Shown: piece by piece, positions 46,266 through 57,840 of the stretch | How the letters are laid out: the number at the start of each line of letters is the position of its first letter | Position numbering within the stretch: the stretch's first letter is position 1 | Source: Armigeres subalbatus | Taxonomy: Eukaryota > Arthropoda > Insecta > Diptera > Culicidae | DNA length: 64,000 nt | Assembly (NCBI RefSeq): GCF_024139115.2 | Contig: NC_085139.1 | Span: forward strand, 71,529,203-71,593,202 | Reading direction: 5' to 3' | Notes under the pieces: generated by a model | What the model was told of the DNA's origin: nothing | Seen by the model: the letters and a program-made list of their open reading frames with translations, nothing else | Database searches by the model: none | Translations under genes and position numbers: made by a program

Positions 46266-47610
46266 GTCTGGACCCTTCTAGAGGCCGGACAGGCCTGTGC
46301 ACCGGTGAGGTGTCTGTTGTCTGTATTAGGGGGACAGATCAGACACCTCGGTGCGGCCTGACAGGTGCGAGCTTTGTGGCCTTCAGCTCCACACCTGCGG
46401 CATAGCTTACTACGATCGGGACCCCGACAGTCAAAGGATTTATGACCGTAGCCGAGGCACCTATAGCAGGACTGAGGTGGGTGGATTATGCTCAACGAGC
46501 ATACCGACCAGCCCACCTTCAGCTTAGCCTTATCTAGTACCTTCTTGGCATCAGCCAGAGGCACTTGGGATGTGGCAACCTGCATCCCAGCAAAGCTATT
46601 ACGTAACCGAATCTCGGATTCCTGGAGTTGGACGTTGCACTGATCTCTCAGGTAGGGTATACAGCTTCGGTTATTTCATCCAGGCCGCGGCACTGGATGA
46701 CCGATACTGGGCATAGGGCTCTCACTTGAACCCCATCACCCAGTACCTCCTCTGTCAACTTTTTATACTCAGTACTCTTCTGAGCAGCATCCCGCTTTAG
46801 GACGAGAATTATCTCGCCTTTCCGCGTTCGACGGATGCAGTTGACGTCGTCTCCTAGACCAGTAAGCTTATCATCGCTCCTCATGGCCTTCAAGACATCG
46901 GCATAGCTTTTATCATCAGACTTGACAATGATCACTTCGCCTCTGTCTTTACGCTTACCGTTGCCATTGGAAGGCGCACCCTTTGCAACACGGGCTCTAC
47001 CCTTCTTAGCAGATGTAAGCTGCGTACCACCTGCCTCCTTGCCTGCGGCTTCTTTCGCTCGTCGCTTCGTCTTCTTTGGATTTACAACCACAGTCCAGGG
47101 TTGTTCATCGTTCCTGCGAACTTTAGTTGCCCTCCTAGGTGGAGGCACTGACTTCCTCTGTTCCTTAGGATCGGCAATTTGCACGACCCTCTCCCTGCGT
47201 GATACAGTTTCCTTCCTTGGTGGAGGAACTGGTTTCGATTTAGCTTCATTCAGGTCGGCCTGCACGACCTTACTTAGCTTCGGAGTTGCTCCGCTAACGG
47301 CCATGCGTTTTTGAAGTTCTGCGGTATGGCTCTCGGCCAACCGCTTCTCATCAGTGAGGCGACGAATCTTTGATTCAGCCTCCTCACTGACCTTCGCCGC
47401 CTGACTTATCGCCAACTCCTTTTCCTCAGTAAGAAGGCGAATCTTCCGTTCTGCCTCCTTACTGGCCTCTAGTAGGGACCTCCACTCCGACTTCGCCTCT
47501 ACCACCACCGAGCAGAGGGTTAGTACGGCCTGTTTGAAGTCCCTACTATATCTGCAACGGTTGTCAAGAAAAGACATAATCACGTCCGTAATGTCCGTGA
47601 TCACCTCCAT
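46256..47610 (-). pseudogene. R1-clade ORF1 (gag-like), one frameshift
   Basis: The open frame from Met 47610 (MEVITDITDVIMSFLDN) has a predicted coiled coil (ASKEAERKIRLLTEEKELAI and following, about residues 45-95), a basic Pro-rich middle (KPVPPPRKETVSRRERV), and the conserved KSYADVLKAMRSDDKLTGLG block. It shifts frame at about 46655 and continues in 46585-46256 through LKVGWSVCSLSIIHPPQSCY RCLGYGHKSFDC and CRRCGAEGHKARTC, CLIC: three zinc knuckles. It ends QTCK with a stop overlapping the ORF2 ATG. An in-frame MDGPTLTRVIKSLMTSHEED, followed by a TAG, lies just upstream (47683), so the original start may have been there. Homologous to ORF1 at 17215-18891. Confidence 0.9.
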
Positions 47611-47831
47611 TCTCTAGCCGCCGTCTTCCTCGTGGCTGGTCATCAACGACTTGATGACCCGGGTTAGAGTAGGGCCGTCCATTTTTACATCAACCGGCAC
47701 ATCCTCAGACCCACCATGAGCCTCCCCGTCGCCTTCCCCCGGCGATCTTTGGGTGACCTATTAAGGCCACTTCGTCTGGTGAAAGGATTCTCCTTTTCGC
47801 CAGATCCGCCATCAACATCCTCAACGGTATT

Positions 47832-47886
47832 TGTTCCCAAAGTGAATCCAAAATTTCTGAAGCAGCACACTTTTTTTGTGGCGATG
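47832..47886 (-). repeat. BEL 3' LTR remnant (last 55 bp)
   Basis: tgaatccaaaatttctgaag and following match 48772-48826, the 3' end of the complete LTR. Differences are two substitutions and two fewer bases in an A/T run. Confidence 0.85.
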
Positions 47887-48719
47887 ATGGCTCGTTTATT
47901 CAGCCGCTTACCTCCATCGAACTCATCGTATTTACCATTTTCTTCTTCGCTGCTTTCACTTTCGTCGGCGTCCTCGTCATCCTCGTCGCTATCGTCGTCG
48001 TCCTCCTCTAGCCGTTTGACGTTTTCCTTTGTCAGCTCCAACACTTTCCTATTAGTATTGCCGGAAGGACCCGCCCGTAATCCGCTAGCTACGATCTTCG
48101 ACTTCAACTCATTCGACGCCGGACTACCCGAAAGCTCCGCCAACCTTTCATCCATGGCCGCCATTTCCATCTCGAACGACTTCTGCCTCGCCTCCATCCG
48201 CTGGATCTGCTCCTTCTTCTTTCGCAGCATCTCAGCTTGCCAGGCCATCCGCTTCTCTTCTTCTTCAGCACGCATCTTCTCCTCCATCTTCTTCCTGTCG
48301 TATGCGCGCTGTATCTCCTTCTCCTTCCTTCTCAGCTCCATTTCCGCCTCCAACTCCCCCATTTGCCGCTTTTGACGTTGTTCCAGCGCTCGCACTTTCG
48401 CATCTACGCTAGACGTCCCGGTGCGGGAAGTCGTGCTGTATTTGTCGGACTCGTCCACTTGCTTCCTGGAACGGACCGACTTTTTGGCGTCCTTCTGCTT
48501 CTGGTACTCCTGAGCCTTCTGCCTACAGGCTTCATTTTGGCAGTACCACATCCTCGGTAGTTTTTCTTCCGGTAGTCCCACGCAGCGTATGTGGAACCAC
48601 GCGGAACATCCATCACAACCGACCATCTTCTCGTCGCATGTTGATGGACCACAGATCCCACACGGAGTTCCCGTGAGGTCCAACAGGGTTTTGTCAACGG
48701 ATTCGGAATCGGAACCCAT
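47887..48719 (-). CDS. BEL/Pao gag-like protein with PHD finger (truncated)
   Basis: The open frame runs through from inside the LTR (48833), but the natural start is Met 48719 (MGSDSESVDKTLLDLTG), the first ATG after the LTR. Residues about 20-65 form a PHD-type zinc finger: C20-x2-C23, C28, C35-x2-C38, WFH43, C46, WYC60 and C65. Residues about 105-200 are a charged coiled coil rich in E, K, R, M and Q (MELRRKEKEIQRAYDRKKME). Then comes a Ser-rich link and an acidic run (DDDDSDEDDEDADESESSEE). At 47886 the frame runs into the 3' LTR remnant and on to a stop at 47685, so its true C-terminus is lost. In BEL elements PHD fingers occur at the gag N-terminus. Their role is not established by this sequence. 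Confidence 0.72.
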
Positions 48720-48771
48720 TTTGTGGACGGACTTCTCACAAGCGACGTTTTTGTCACTACTTTTTTGAGAA

Positions 48772-49532
48772 TGTTCCCGAAGGGAATCCAAAATTTCTGA
48801 AGCAGCACACTTTTTTTTTGTGGCGATGCTCAAAACTGTAATTATTTATTTTACTCAATACAAATTTACAGCCTAATCTAATAAATGACTTACAAGTAGT
48901 GGTTTCCTTCTACCCACTAGGTTCGACTATACTTCCAGGTGTCAACTATAGGTTCACCTACCCTACTTGGATCTCGTGAGTTTGGTCGGACAGTTGCTGT
49001 TCAAATGGTTTACAAATAAGCTATGTTTTTTGTTGCATTTCGTTTTAGGGCTTACTTACGATTTACTCAACCGTTATAGCGATTCTACGGCGGTTTTCCA
49101 AAAACTTCCTAAGGTCGCACTATCCAACAATCACCGAATCTACAGGTAAGTATTTACAATATCAATATTCATTCTTTCTAATCATTTTCTTCTTTTTTTA
49201 CAGGTCCTACTCACTTGGTTCTTTCGATACCACTAACCGACGATTTATCCGGATTATTTTGTAGTATTTTTCACTACCAAGCTCACAAATTCAATTTCGG
49301 AATAAAACTTTATTATCACCGACTATAAACACTCTCGACTTTACTTTTCGATCGCAAAAATCTGTATTTACCTTTTCTGCCCTTGTTTGCGTCTTTTCTC
49401 TCTACTACTTCTACATCCTACACTCACTCTCTCTCTATCTACCACTACTATTGCGCGCAAGCTGTCATGTTGCAGCTATGTTGCGCGTTAGGCCTGTTCA
49501 CCGCTAGACCTGTTCAATGCGGCGTCGCAACA
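48772..49532 (-). repeat. BEL 5' LTR, 761 bp
   Basis: Begins TGTTGCGACGCCGCATTGAA (minus strand) and ends ..CTTCGGGAACA. The 3' boundary is fixed by the 55-bp match to the 3' LTR remnant. It contains an aataaagt polyadenylation-type signal (about 49305) and ct/ag-rich DNA near 49410-49450. On the antisense (plus) strand there is a good-looking 58-nt intron (donor ctacag|gtaagt at 49146, acceptor tttttttacag at 49203). Confidence 0.82.
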
Positions 49533-49537
49533 GTATT

Positions 49538-50186
49538 TTTGTAGGTTGAAAAAATCATTGCTATTGGGTCCCCCTTACGGCTGCTGTAGAATCCTGCTGG
49601 AGTAGTCGCCTATTGTGATCCCATGGTTATCTATACATACCTTGCGGCATGCAGGGAGGCCATGCGAGGGTTGACACTTGCGTGTTTAGAGCCAGATCAG
49701 CTCAAGTCAGGAATGTGCATCTGAGCCTACTCCCACGCAGTTTGTCAGACTGGTGGCAGAACTGTACCGCGTGCTATAAGGCCCGCCACGGTTTTACGGG
49801 ACGGATGACAGCCTGACCATTAGCCCATTCGCCGTTTCAGGTCAGTGTCACCCGGCCTTACTAAGAGAATAGAATGACCCGACTACCAGCCCTCGCTTCA
49901 CAGTATAACAATATCCAAAGACAAAGCCAGTAGACATGCAGCCAGTATGCCATAATCAGGATATCACTGGCGTTAATCCTGATGTGCCTATTGGCACTCC
50001 CTGGGCTATTGCGTGCTTTGAGCGGCACATGGTCGCTTTGATAGGGTCTACGGACTCATGCAGCTTTTTATAGAGATTTGGCAGAGCCCACTGCCAAACC
50101 CCACCACTACCTGGCAGGCCCCCTGACTCACAGATACCTAGGGGAGTGGTCGTCAGGCCCTTGGACATAGCCCCGTGTTGCCCCCA
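49538..50186 (-). other. R1-B 5' leader
   Basis: Non-coding leader of about 650 bp upstream of the BEL insertion. Its first 60 bp or so match the leader of element A. Frame 49956-50168 has no motif. Confidence 0.6.
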
Positions 50187-50200
50187 GAGTTCCTACTTGT

Positions 50201-50674
50201 GGGATACACAAAGTGTCTCTTGATGTAAGAGGAATGTTTAGTTGTGAGTGGTGTTATAAGTGCAAAGCGAGCACTCTGTAAATGTTATTGGGAGCACTGC
50301 ATACACACCCCATCGACAATTCAAGCAGGCCAGGCAGCAGTTGACGTTTCTGTCTCTTTCTCTATCGGGAGGTCGTCCAGTGAGGTTGTGTGTCAGTGAA
50401 GCCTGTGGAGCGGTTCTTCCCTGAAGAATACTAGTCTCACACTACTTTAAAATGCGTATGGGAAGGTTTCCGGCACTGGTTGGGTGTCGGCACCGCGACG
50501 TAACATTTAACAGATAACAAATGTGGAAATTTTGACACATGTCATGCATGCGCTATATAAGCACGCTATTTTTGAGCCGAATCAGAAGCCTATGTTTCGT
50601 GTAACAAAGAACACATTTTTGCCATCAAGTAAAAACCTACTCAGAAGATTTTTGGGGTTATTTGCTTAGTGTTA
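50201..50674. other. Interval without recognised feature
   Basis: Moderately GC-rich near 50300-50500. The word gtgtcggcaccgcgacgtaac at its end could be the start of another LTR read on the minus strand, but no partner was found. Confidence 0.35.
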
Positions 50675-52027
50675 TAGCCTATTCAGATTACGCCATTAAT
50701 GACATAATAATTGGCGTTTCAGGGTAAATACGCTTTATGATGTCATTATTTACGTAATATTCCATACATTTTGCGCTGTCAAAAGATACCCGCTAAAAAG
50801 AACTTATTACGAACAATTATTACGAGAGAGCTCTCGTTCTAACTGGGATGCAGGGAGAAATTCAACAAAACAAAACTGCCAAGCGTCACGCTCTCTTTGC
50901 CAGAGAGAAAATTCTCTCTGTTTTCATTTCGTTTCGTAGTTGACAGTCATGCTCTTTCTGTCGCAGCAGGGTCGAATGCATGTTAAGCGCATTTTACACC
51001 TCCCGTGAACGTGAACGTGAACAAACTGTTTTTCGATAATAACTTTTTGATACATACTCAAATCGTGAGGGAATCATGTTCAAATGAAAGGCAGATGCTG
51101 CATTTAGTAGTGAGATGCATAAAAACATGAAAAACATCAATAATATCAGATTTATGAGCATTCCACGGTCATGCCTGTGAAATCGTATCTGCGGTGAACT
51201 CATTGCAAGTGTAAACGCGACGGGGAACATGAACGTGGAGCTGTGGTGAATTCAAAAAGACAAGGAGAATAGATTGATTTGGATTGGGAGTTCACACCGA
51301 CCGAGAGTGTTTACTGTTCTCGTTGAATCGGTTTCGGTGGGTTCCTGCTTTGTGTGTCGCTGTCGCTCATTTTAATACTCGTATCGGTTTGGTCGGAAGG
51401 AAATTAACTCAGTAGTTTCTCATAAATGAATTGTGTTTCTTTTTTATTATTTGGTAATATTACTTTTTCTTTTTAAATATTTATTTTAATACTTCAATCA
51501 TTCGTATATTCAATCGAAAATTTATATTTTCATAGATAGATTACTTAATTCATGAAAAAATTAATTCATTCTTCTTCTTCTTCTTCCTCTTCAATGGCTC
51601 TATATTACCACTGAATCTTGGCCTGCTTCTTTACTCAATATTCCATTAACATTTCCACAGTTATTATTTGATGTTTCTATTCTGTACCCGTCCATTGCAT
51701 GGATATGTGTCTTATGTTGCAAGTACAAAGATACGCTATGCTCAGTGAGTCGAGATTACCGAAAACCCGAAAAAAATCTTTTAGACCGCAACGAAAATCG
51801 AGAATACTCCGCCTTAGCTGGCAAGGAAACCATTGTATTTATTCATATTTTTTATTTTTTATTTAATGATTTATATTTGATGAAATAGTTAATTTATGTA
51901 CAAAAGAAATACGACTGGAAGATTTGGGTTTTTATTGGTGTTTTATTTTTATTAAATTATATTAATTTATACGGGTCTCCAGTTAGCCTTGCGAGCAAAG
52001 GCGTAGGATTCCCAACACAAATTCCAA

Positions 52028-52810
52028 CGAGTTTTCATATTTTGTCTATATTTTATCTTTAGGAAATTTCTCTAAAATTGTGTTCATCTCTTCACTGTGG
52101 ATCCATAGAGGTGCACTAAATATGACAATAGTTAGAAATTTAAGGGATTTAGGGGTCAAATAGGCATCAAAGTGCGTTTTATGTCAATTTTCATGTATTC
52201 TGTAAAAATAAATAATATTTACAGATAATTGTTGATATTATTTTCCAAAAATGTTGTACAGACATTGATAAATGTTTGTGAAACAATAACTAATGAAGTA
52301 AATCATTTCGCAAATGTTTTGTTTTATGATTTATTGGATAAAATACGATTTTTAAATACTTCTTGATAGAGCCGATGTCGAACATTTCCAAACCATACCC
52401 GATCGCACAACCAGACAAGAGTTATCATAGTATTTGAGAGTCGATGTGACAATAGATAGGATGAGATCGGAAATATTCTTTTCTCATGCCTTTTCGCCCA
52501 AATTCCTCTATGCAATCATAAAGCTCAATAATTTGTCAATTATACTATGAAAATAACAAATACTCGTATATTGCATTGAAAAAATTGATTCGAGGGGTTT
52601 TTGAGGTCAACAAGCTCAGAAGCTTATTTTATATTAAAAATAAATTCACAAAAATGCGCTTTGATGACTATTTTACCCCAAAACACTTTAATTTTCAACT
52701 TTTACCAACAAAGTATGTATAGTGCTTTTTGAGGATCCACAGTGAAGAGATAAACACAATTTTAGAGCAATGTCCTAAAGATAAAATGACAAAAAAATAT
52801 GTAAACTCGT
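52028..52810. mobile_element. Foldback element, ~0.78 kb
   Basis: Inverted arms of about 160 bp (52028-52190 and 52650-52810) share taaaattgtgttcatctctt-like and cttcactgtggatcc words, and catcaaagtgcgtttt / aaaatgcgctttgatg. The frame at 52324-52515 in the loop has no motif. Confidence 0.75.
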
Positions 52811-53039
52811 GATGTATTGGACATTGGGGTAAAACGAGCCTCATAACTACATACAGAAGTGTTCCACTTCCTTGATTCTTAAATTTTTTCGAAAATTTCT
52901 TTTGAATAAGCCCTTAATCTCTTCTGTAAGTTGTCGGTAAAGAAAGTTATTATTTTTTCCTTTTTTGAAAGCGGATTACCTAATGTGCAATGAAGGAAAA
53001 ATATCATTTTTTGTGTATTTTTTACACCACCATCATTAT

Positions 53040-53590
53040 TGTTCATTAATTATAATTTGTTCATTTGCTTATTTATTAAGTCACTGATTTACTAGGTTTC
53101 AAAATAAATTTATTGATTTATTATTTTTTGTTGTTGATATATTAGATTTTTGACTTTTCCATATAGATAGCAAATCATGTAAATATTGGACAGTTATGCT
53201 TGCAGCGGCAGTTTAGTAATTTATTAATTATTAATTTATTAATTTATCAATTTTTTTTATTCATCAATTTATTAATTTATTATTTCATTGATTTATAAAT
53301 TTATAAATTTGTTTATTTATCAATTTGGTAATTTAATAATTTATTAACATACCTTTATAAACTTATTATGAAATATTTTTTATTATTTTATTTTTGATTA
53401 TTTTATTATATTTATTTTTTTTTATTCAATAATTTATAAATTCATTCATTTCTGAATTTATTAATCTAAAAAATTATCCATTTATTAGGTTTTCAAATCA
53501 ATAATTTTGTTATTTAATCGACTGTTCATTTTTTAATTTATCAACCCATTAATTTGAAGTCATTTATTTATTTATTAATTCTTTTGTTTA
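53040..53590. repeat. Degenerate (ATTTATTA)n region
   Basis: Irregular repeats of tttattaatttat with substitutions. The same general kind as, but not the same unit as, the terminal array. Confidence 0.7.
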
Positions 53591-55578
53591 TTCAAAGTCT
53601 TAGCTATATTAGTTATAAATGTTTGGCATACTTTTTCTGCTTTGCTACTACTGAATCATTTGATATGCTTCCGATATGCTTGTGCATCGTCTCTGTCGTT
53701 CACGGTGAACAGATTTTCAGAATGCTTTTGCCATTCGAACGTGAACGAGCTCCGTGGAATTTTTTTACCTGATTTACCAGAGAAAGCTTCTCTCCTCTCT
53801 GATATATACACCATATACGCCATTTATCCACCACAGCAATACAGGGAGAATGAAGAATCTAACAAGATGTGTAGATTGCCTCTCTGTCGTTTTCATCCTG
53901 CCTGTCTGTCTGCCCTCGTTTTTTTGGTACACACATGCTCGTATGCTCTTTGCGTTATGACCATCCACGAGGTACAGATATTAATATTAATTATCATTCA
54001 GAATGTTTGTGATTAGGTATACCTATATTAGTTTATTCAATAAAGTTGTTTATTTGAAATAGTTTATGTGAGTAATTTACATAATTTGGATAATGACTAT
54101 CAAAAAAATCTTAGCACAGCAAAAATTATTGAATACATATTAAGACTTTCAAAAGTAAACACAACAATTAAATACGGTACGGATATACGATACGTGATCA
54201 ATTGAATTTAATACCCAAAAACTCGATCAAATGAATAATATTTTTTTTTAATGAGATGAAGAAAAGTATTAAACAAATGTAAGCCAAAATAGAAAGTCAA
54301 AAATGATATCTAGCAAAAGTAAAAAAAAAAATTAAAAAACTCCTCATCAAATTAAACTTGTTACTACATGTCAAAATCAATCGTTCAAATGGGATAGAAG
54401 TCACTAGATAGAAAATTAGAAGAAATTACTTCTCTTTTCGCAAATTCGTATTTTCTTAACTATAATTGCATTATTGAACATTATTGTATTAATGTGTGGA
54501 ACAGAATGAATCATGTGAATTACATGCTTCGTGGGTAGTTTTGCCAGAACTCCTTTGATGCGAACCAATCGAAAGATAATATTTAGATTCAGGTCAATTG
54601 ATCACCGGAACTTGTTAATTCAGCTTTGAACGGTGCAAAATGTATACATTTGGTAGCACAGTTGAAAATTTGCCATTCAGAAATTATTAAGTACATGTAC
54701 CTACTGGCTTTTCTTAACAAAATTCTCGAACATTTAAACGAAAAGATGATTAAAATTAATCAACTTGATCAATATCGTTCCGTAGATTACCCACTCAAAT
54801 AATTCATATACATATATGCGACAATATGTTTCATTTTTATTTTCTTCGTTTACTACTGCACACTTACTTGCTGCCTGCATTCGTGGGCAATAATTCAACA
54901 CTTCCAACTAGACTCGATTGTCCACGACGATGTTCACTGTGAAATTATCGCTCTTTCTCACCTCTTGTTCATGTTCATGTTCACGGGAGGTGTACAGAGG
55001 GCTTAGATGGAAAAATCTTCTGAGCGCTGAAGAATAACTCGGATTGTGATGGTTTTGTGGAAAGCATTTTATATGATGAAAAATAATGATGATAATTATT
55101 TATTCTCCACTTATTCAACATGAATTGCTTAAAAAACAGATGCTCTCTAGAATTAACATGAAGTATTTAACTTAAACCTAGATTTAATGGAACAAATCGA
55201 ATAAATTTTCAAAGTTCAAGGGCCAATGCGGAAGACAATTTAAAACGTAGGAATGGTTGTAAAACGAATATATTTGATGAATAAACATGATTTCATAAAT
55301 TGTTTCAATTCTGCTCCTTGAATGGCTTAATATACTTTGGATTTCAACATTTTTCACGTGGGACAACTGTACGATTTGAATGGGATGTATATATAAAGTA
55401 GAACAACCTTAAATAAAACATGGATTGGTAATGCATTAATTCATCCAAAATCCAGTTTAAATTATATCACATTCACACGATTCGATTTTGTTAGAAGCTG
55501 TATCATTGATTGTCGAGTAGAACGCAATGGTTCCGTTTCCATTTTTGAAAAAAAATTAAATTGCTGAGTTGCCCTTCA

Positions 55579-55787
55579 CACACTTAACTCATTTCACCGT
55601 ATTCGGTAAATTTTACCGAAATCTCAACAGCAGAACTGTTCAGTAATTTATTTTACAGATTTTTTGTAATTTTTTCCATTGCTCAACTGTCAAAATCACC
55701 GAAAATCAGTTAAATTATTTACCGAATAGTTCTGCTGTTGAGATTTCGGTAAAATTTTACCGAATTCGGTGATTTATTTTAAGTGTG
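55579..55787. mobile_element. MITE, 209 bp
   Basis: Inverted arms of about 65 bp share cacactta, cggtaaattttaccgaa (itself palindromic) and atctcaacagcagaact. The target-site duplication is not clear. Confidence 0.75.
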
Positions 55788-56321
55788 CATACATGGAGAT
55801 ACTGGTGGAAATACATTTTAGTTCGATAATATTTCTTGAAAATTGGTCCAATTGTCCTTTTTTATTTATTTGTGAGAATTCCCAAAAGTATCTAAATTTT
55901 TCTATCAAATCTCCGTTCGATCATAGTACAGAATCAAAATACTTTTTAAACTTAAAAATAAATTGAGGAATAGTCTGATTCCCCAAAGAACGGCGCACCC
56001 AACTAATGAATGTAGCTTCGCTCATTATCCTTAATGAGAGCTTCAAAATTCTTCAAAAATCCCTTTTCATATTTTTTTTATATTTTTTTTTTTCGTAGAA
56101 ACTTTGATCAGAAAAGAATGTTCGATTGTCGCCACACAAATGCTTGATTTCGCAAATTAAATTTTAAAACTCTCCTTGAATTCAACCCTGTATTAGCGTG
56201 CAAATGAGGAAACATGGAAACGTCAAGATATATTATCTTGCTGCAGTCTGAACACCTCGTAATAATTGAATACCCTCTCATTTAACAAAGTCATAAATAG
56301 CCCAATCTGAATAGGCTATTA

Positions 56322-57070
56322 CAATACCAAGTTAAGCTGTAAAAATAGTAGTTTGTGTAACTAGTTGCAAAAAGATGATTATTTCATCACAAGTTGTACG
56401 AGGCTTGCCGAGTTGGATAAATACTACGAGTGCTAAAAAATCGAGTTTAGCAACGAGTTGCTCACGCAATTATTTGCAATGATGAAAAATGGACCTTAAT
56501 ATGATAAATCCATGCCAAAATTGTACAATCAAATTTACTCCACATGATCATTAATGCCAATAAATTATGTTGCGGCAGAAAACAATCATATTCAATGTTA
56601 TCGTGCCACATTGCCTATATCAACATGTCATGAAGCGATAGATGGACTTGCCTTTGGAAAATTTTGATGTCATGTCAATCAAACTATTTCATTCATAACG
56701 AGACGCAGAAAATACACTATTTGATCACTCATCCAAGCTAATTCAGCAAACTACTGTCCTGTGTGCAATTAATTTATAGTTATCTGAATTATCGTTTGGC
56801 AGTGTGTAATATGCATAATATCCAATGCCGATATCTATCGTATCGATCTGACGTCTCACGTGACTCACCACACGCAACCGTGCCAACGCGGCATAATTTG
56901 AATTAAGCATCAGTAGGCCATGACTTACAACACGTATTTGAAGCAACCAGTTTTTCCGCTGATTAGTTACGGACGACACGTAAGTAATATTTTGTCCCTG
57001 ACAATATCATAACGTATTCGGCTGGTCCTTTTCCGATGGCACGAGGTCACACATTTGGTGATCCTTATGC
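56322..57070. other. Interval without recognised feature
   Basis: AT-rich with no motif-bearing frame. Confidence 0.4.
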
Positions 57071-57175
57071 TATGTTCGCACCACGGCCTGAATAACATGT
57101 TATTCAAATTATCTGCAAAAGAAAGTTCATCAAGATAGCCGAATAACATGTTACAAGGCTCTAGTGCGAACATAG
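57071..57175. mobile_element. Short MITE, 105 bp
   Basis: Inverted ends ctatgttcgcac..cggcctgaataacatgtta / complement. Both arms contain gaataacatgtta. Confidence 0.65.
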
Positions 57176-57300
57176 TATTACCGGGTATAATCTAGACCTT
57201 ACGTTAATTTTTCGATCTTGACTGTTTTTCAAATTAATAAACTCTGCATCTGAAAAATATGGACCGAACAAAGTTAAATTTCCAATGAAACTGCAAAAAG

Positions 57301-57468
57301 GCGCGGGTGGTGCTTGCAAAAGTGCTCCGTGCGTATCCCAATCCCAAAAAATGTTTGAGCGTGAGTGGTGCTCGCAAAAATGCTCAGTGCGTATTAAAAT
57401 CGCATTTTGAGCACGAGTGGTGCTCGCAAGAGTACTCAGTGCGTATCCAAATCGCAAAAAAATATCAA
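57301..57468. repeat. Three-copy ~56-bp tandem repeat
   Basis: Three units start gcgcgggtggtgcttgcaaa / gcgtgagtggtgctcgcaaa / gcacgagtggtgctcgcaag, each followed by gtgct/gtact..gtgcgtat. The units are 52-58 bp. Confidence 0.8.
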
Positions 57469-57840
57469 AAGGGTTGTATACAAGACCGCAAGGTACACGT
57501 TGGACAACGTAGGGATGTTGTTGTAACACAATACGCATTGTAGTTTATTATGGTGTTAAATAAAGTATTTTGTTCTGTTCGTTAAAACATGAGTATGGTT
57601 AAGTACCTGAGACACATTTTGATAAAACATGTTGTAGAATGTGGCATCAAAAATGTCACTTGGCTGTCATTGACGCCATCCATGCAAATAAATATTTCTA
57701 GCACCGCCCTACGATGCGCGCTCGCTGTTTTCGGAACACTTCATACGTGGATATTCATTATATAGCATAGATACCACAACTCTTGTAGACCAGTCCCAAA
57801 ATGGTGGTGACATACATCTTAAACAACACATACCTATTAA

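Larger units (their letters stand above)
47832..49532 (-). mobile_element. BEL/Pao element, internally deleted
   Basis: Flanked by a 5-bp duplication gtatt (47827-47831 and 49533-49537). The ends are TGTT..AACA. On the minus strand it has a full 5' LTR (49532-48772), a gag-like ORF with a PHD finger, then only the last ~55 bp of the 3' LTR (47886-47832). Protease, RT, RNase H and integrase are deleted. The deletion join has the short shared word atcgccac. The 5-bp duplication and PHD-bearing gag are typical of BEL/Pao elements in mosquitoes. It interrupts the R1-B leader. Confidence 0.85.
42889..50186 (-). mobile_element. R1-clade element B, near full length
   Basis: On the minus strand: 5' leader from about 50186 (same opening as element A, ggggcaacacggggc then gtccaagggc), ORF1 (47610-46256), ORF2 (46265-43301), 3' UTR, and a poly-A tail at 42910-42889. 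A probable target-site duplication, ttcctacttgt, lies at 42878-42888 and 50190-50200. A BEL/Pao copy sits in the leader. Without it the element is about 5.6 kb. Only one frameshift per ORF, plus a stop early in ORF1, separates it from an intact layout, so this is a fairly young copy. Confidence 0.9.
50997..54992. mobile_element. TA-flanked element, 4.0 kb, CACCTCCCGTGAAC ends
   Basis: Inverted ends CACCTCCCGTGAACGTGAAC (left) and the complement of CACCTCCCGTGAACATGAAC (right). Each ends in three gaac-containing hexamer repeats. TA lies on both sides (50995-50996 and 54993-54994). The body is AT-rich, with a foldback (52028-52810) and no transposase I can read. Confidence 0.7.
50675..56318. 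mobile_element. TTA-flanked (PIF/Harbinger-like) element, 5.6 kb
   Basis: Inverted ends TAGCCTATTCAGATT are perfect for 15 bp and similar for about 29 bp (..ATT.ATGAC). TTA lies on both sides (50672-50674 and 56319-56321). No transposase is visible. Most of the length is a second element (50997-54992) and AT-rich DNA. Confidence 0.6.

Noticed and set aside
47716..48375. 219-codon Ser-rich plus-strand frame
   Set aside because: It is the shadow of the PHD/coiled-coil gag frame on the minus strand, whose zinc-finger residues are clearly real.
50639..55026. 16-bp inverted match (ctcagaagatttt) on either side of the 4-kb element
   Set aside because: Positions are not symmetrical around either element and no duplication accompanies it, so it is probably chance.
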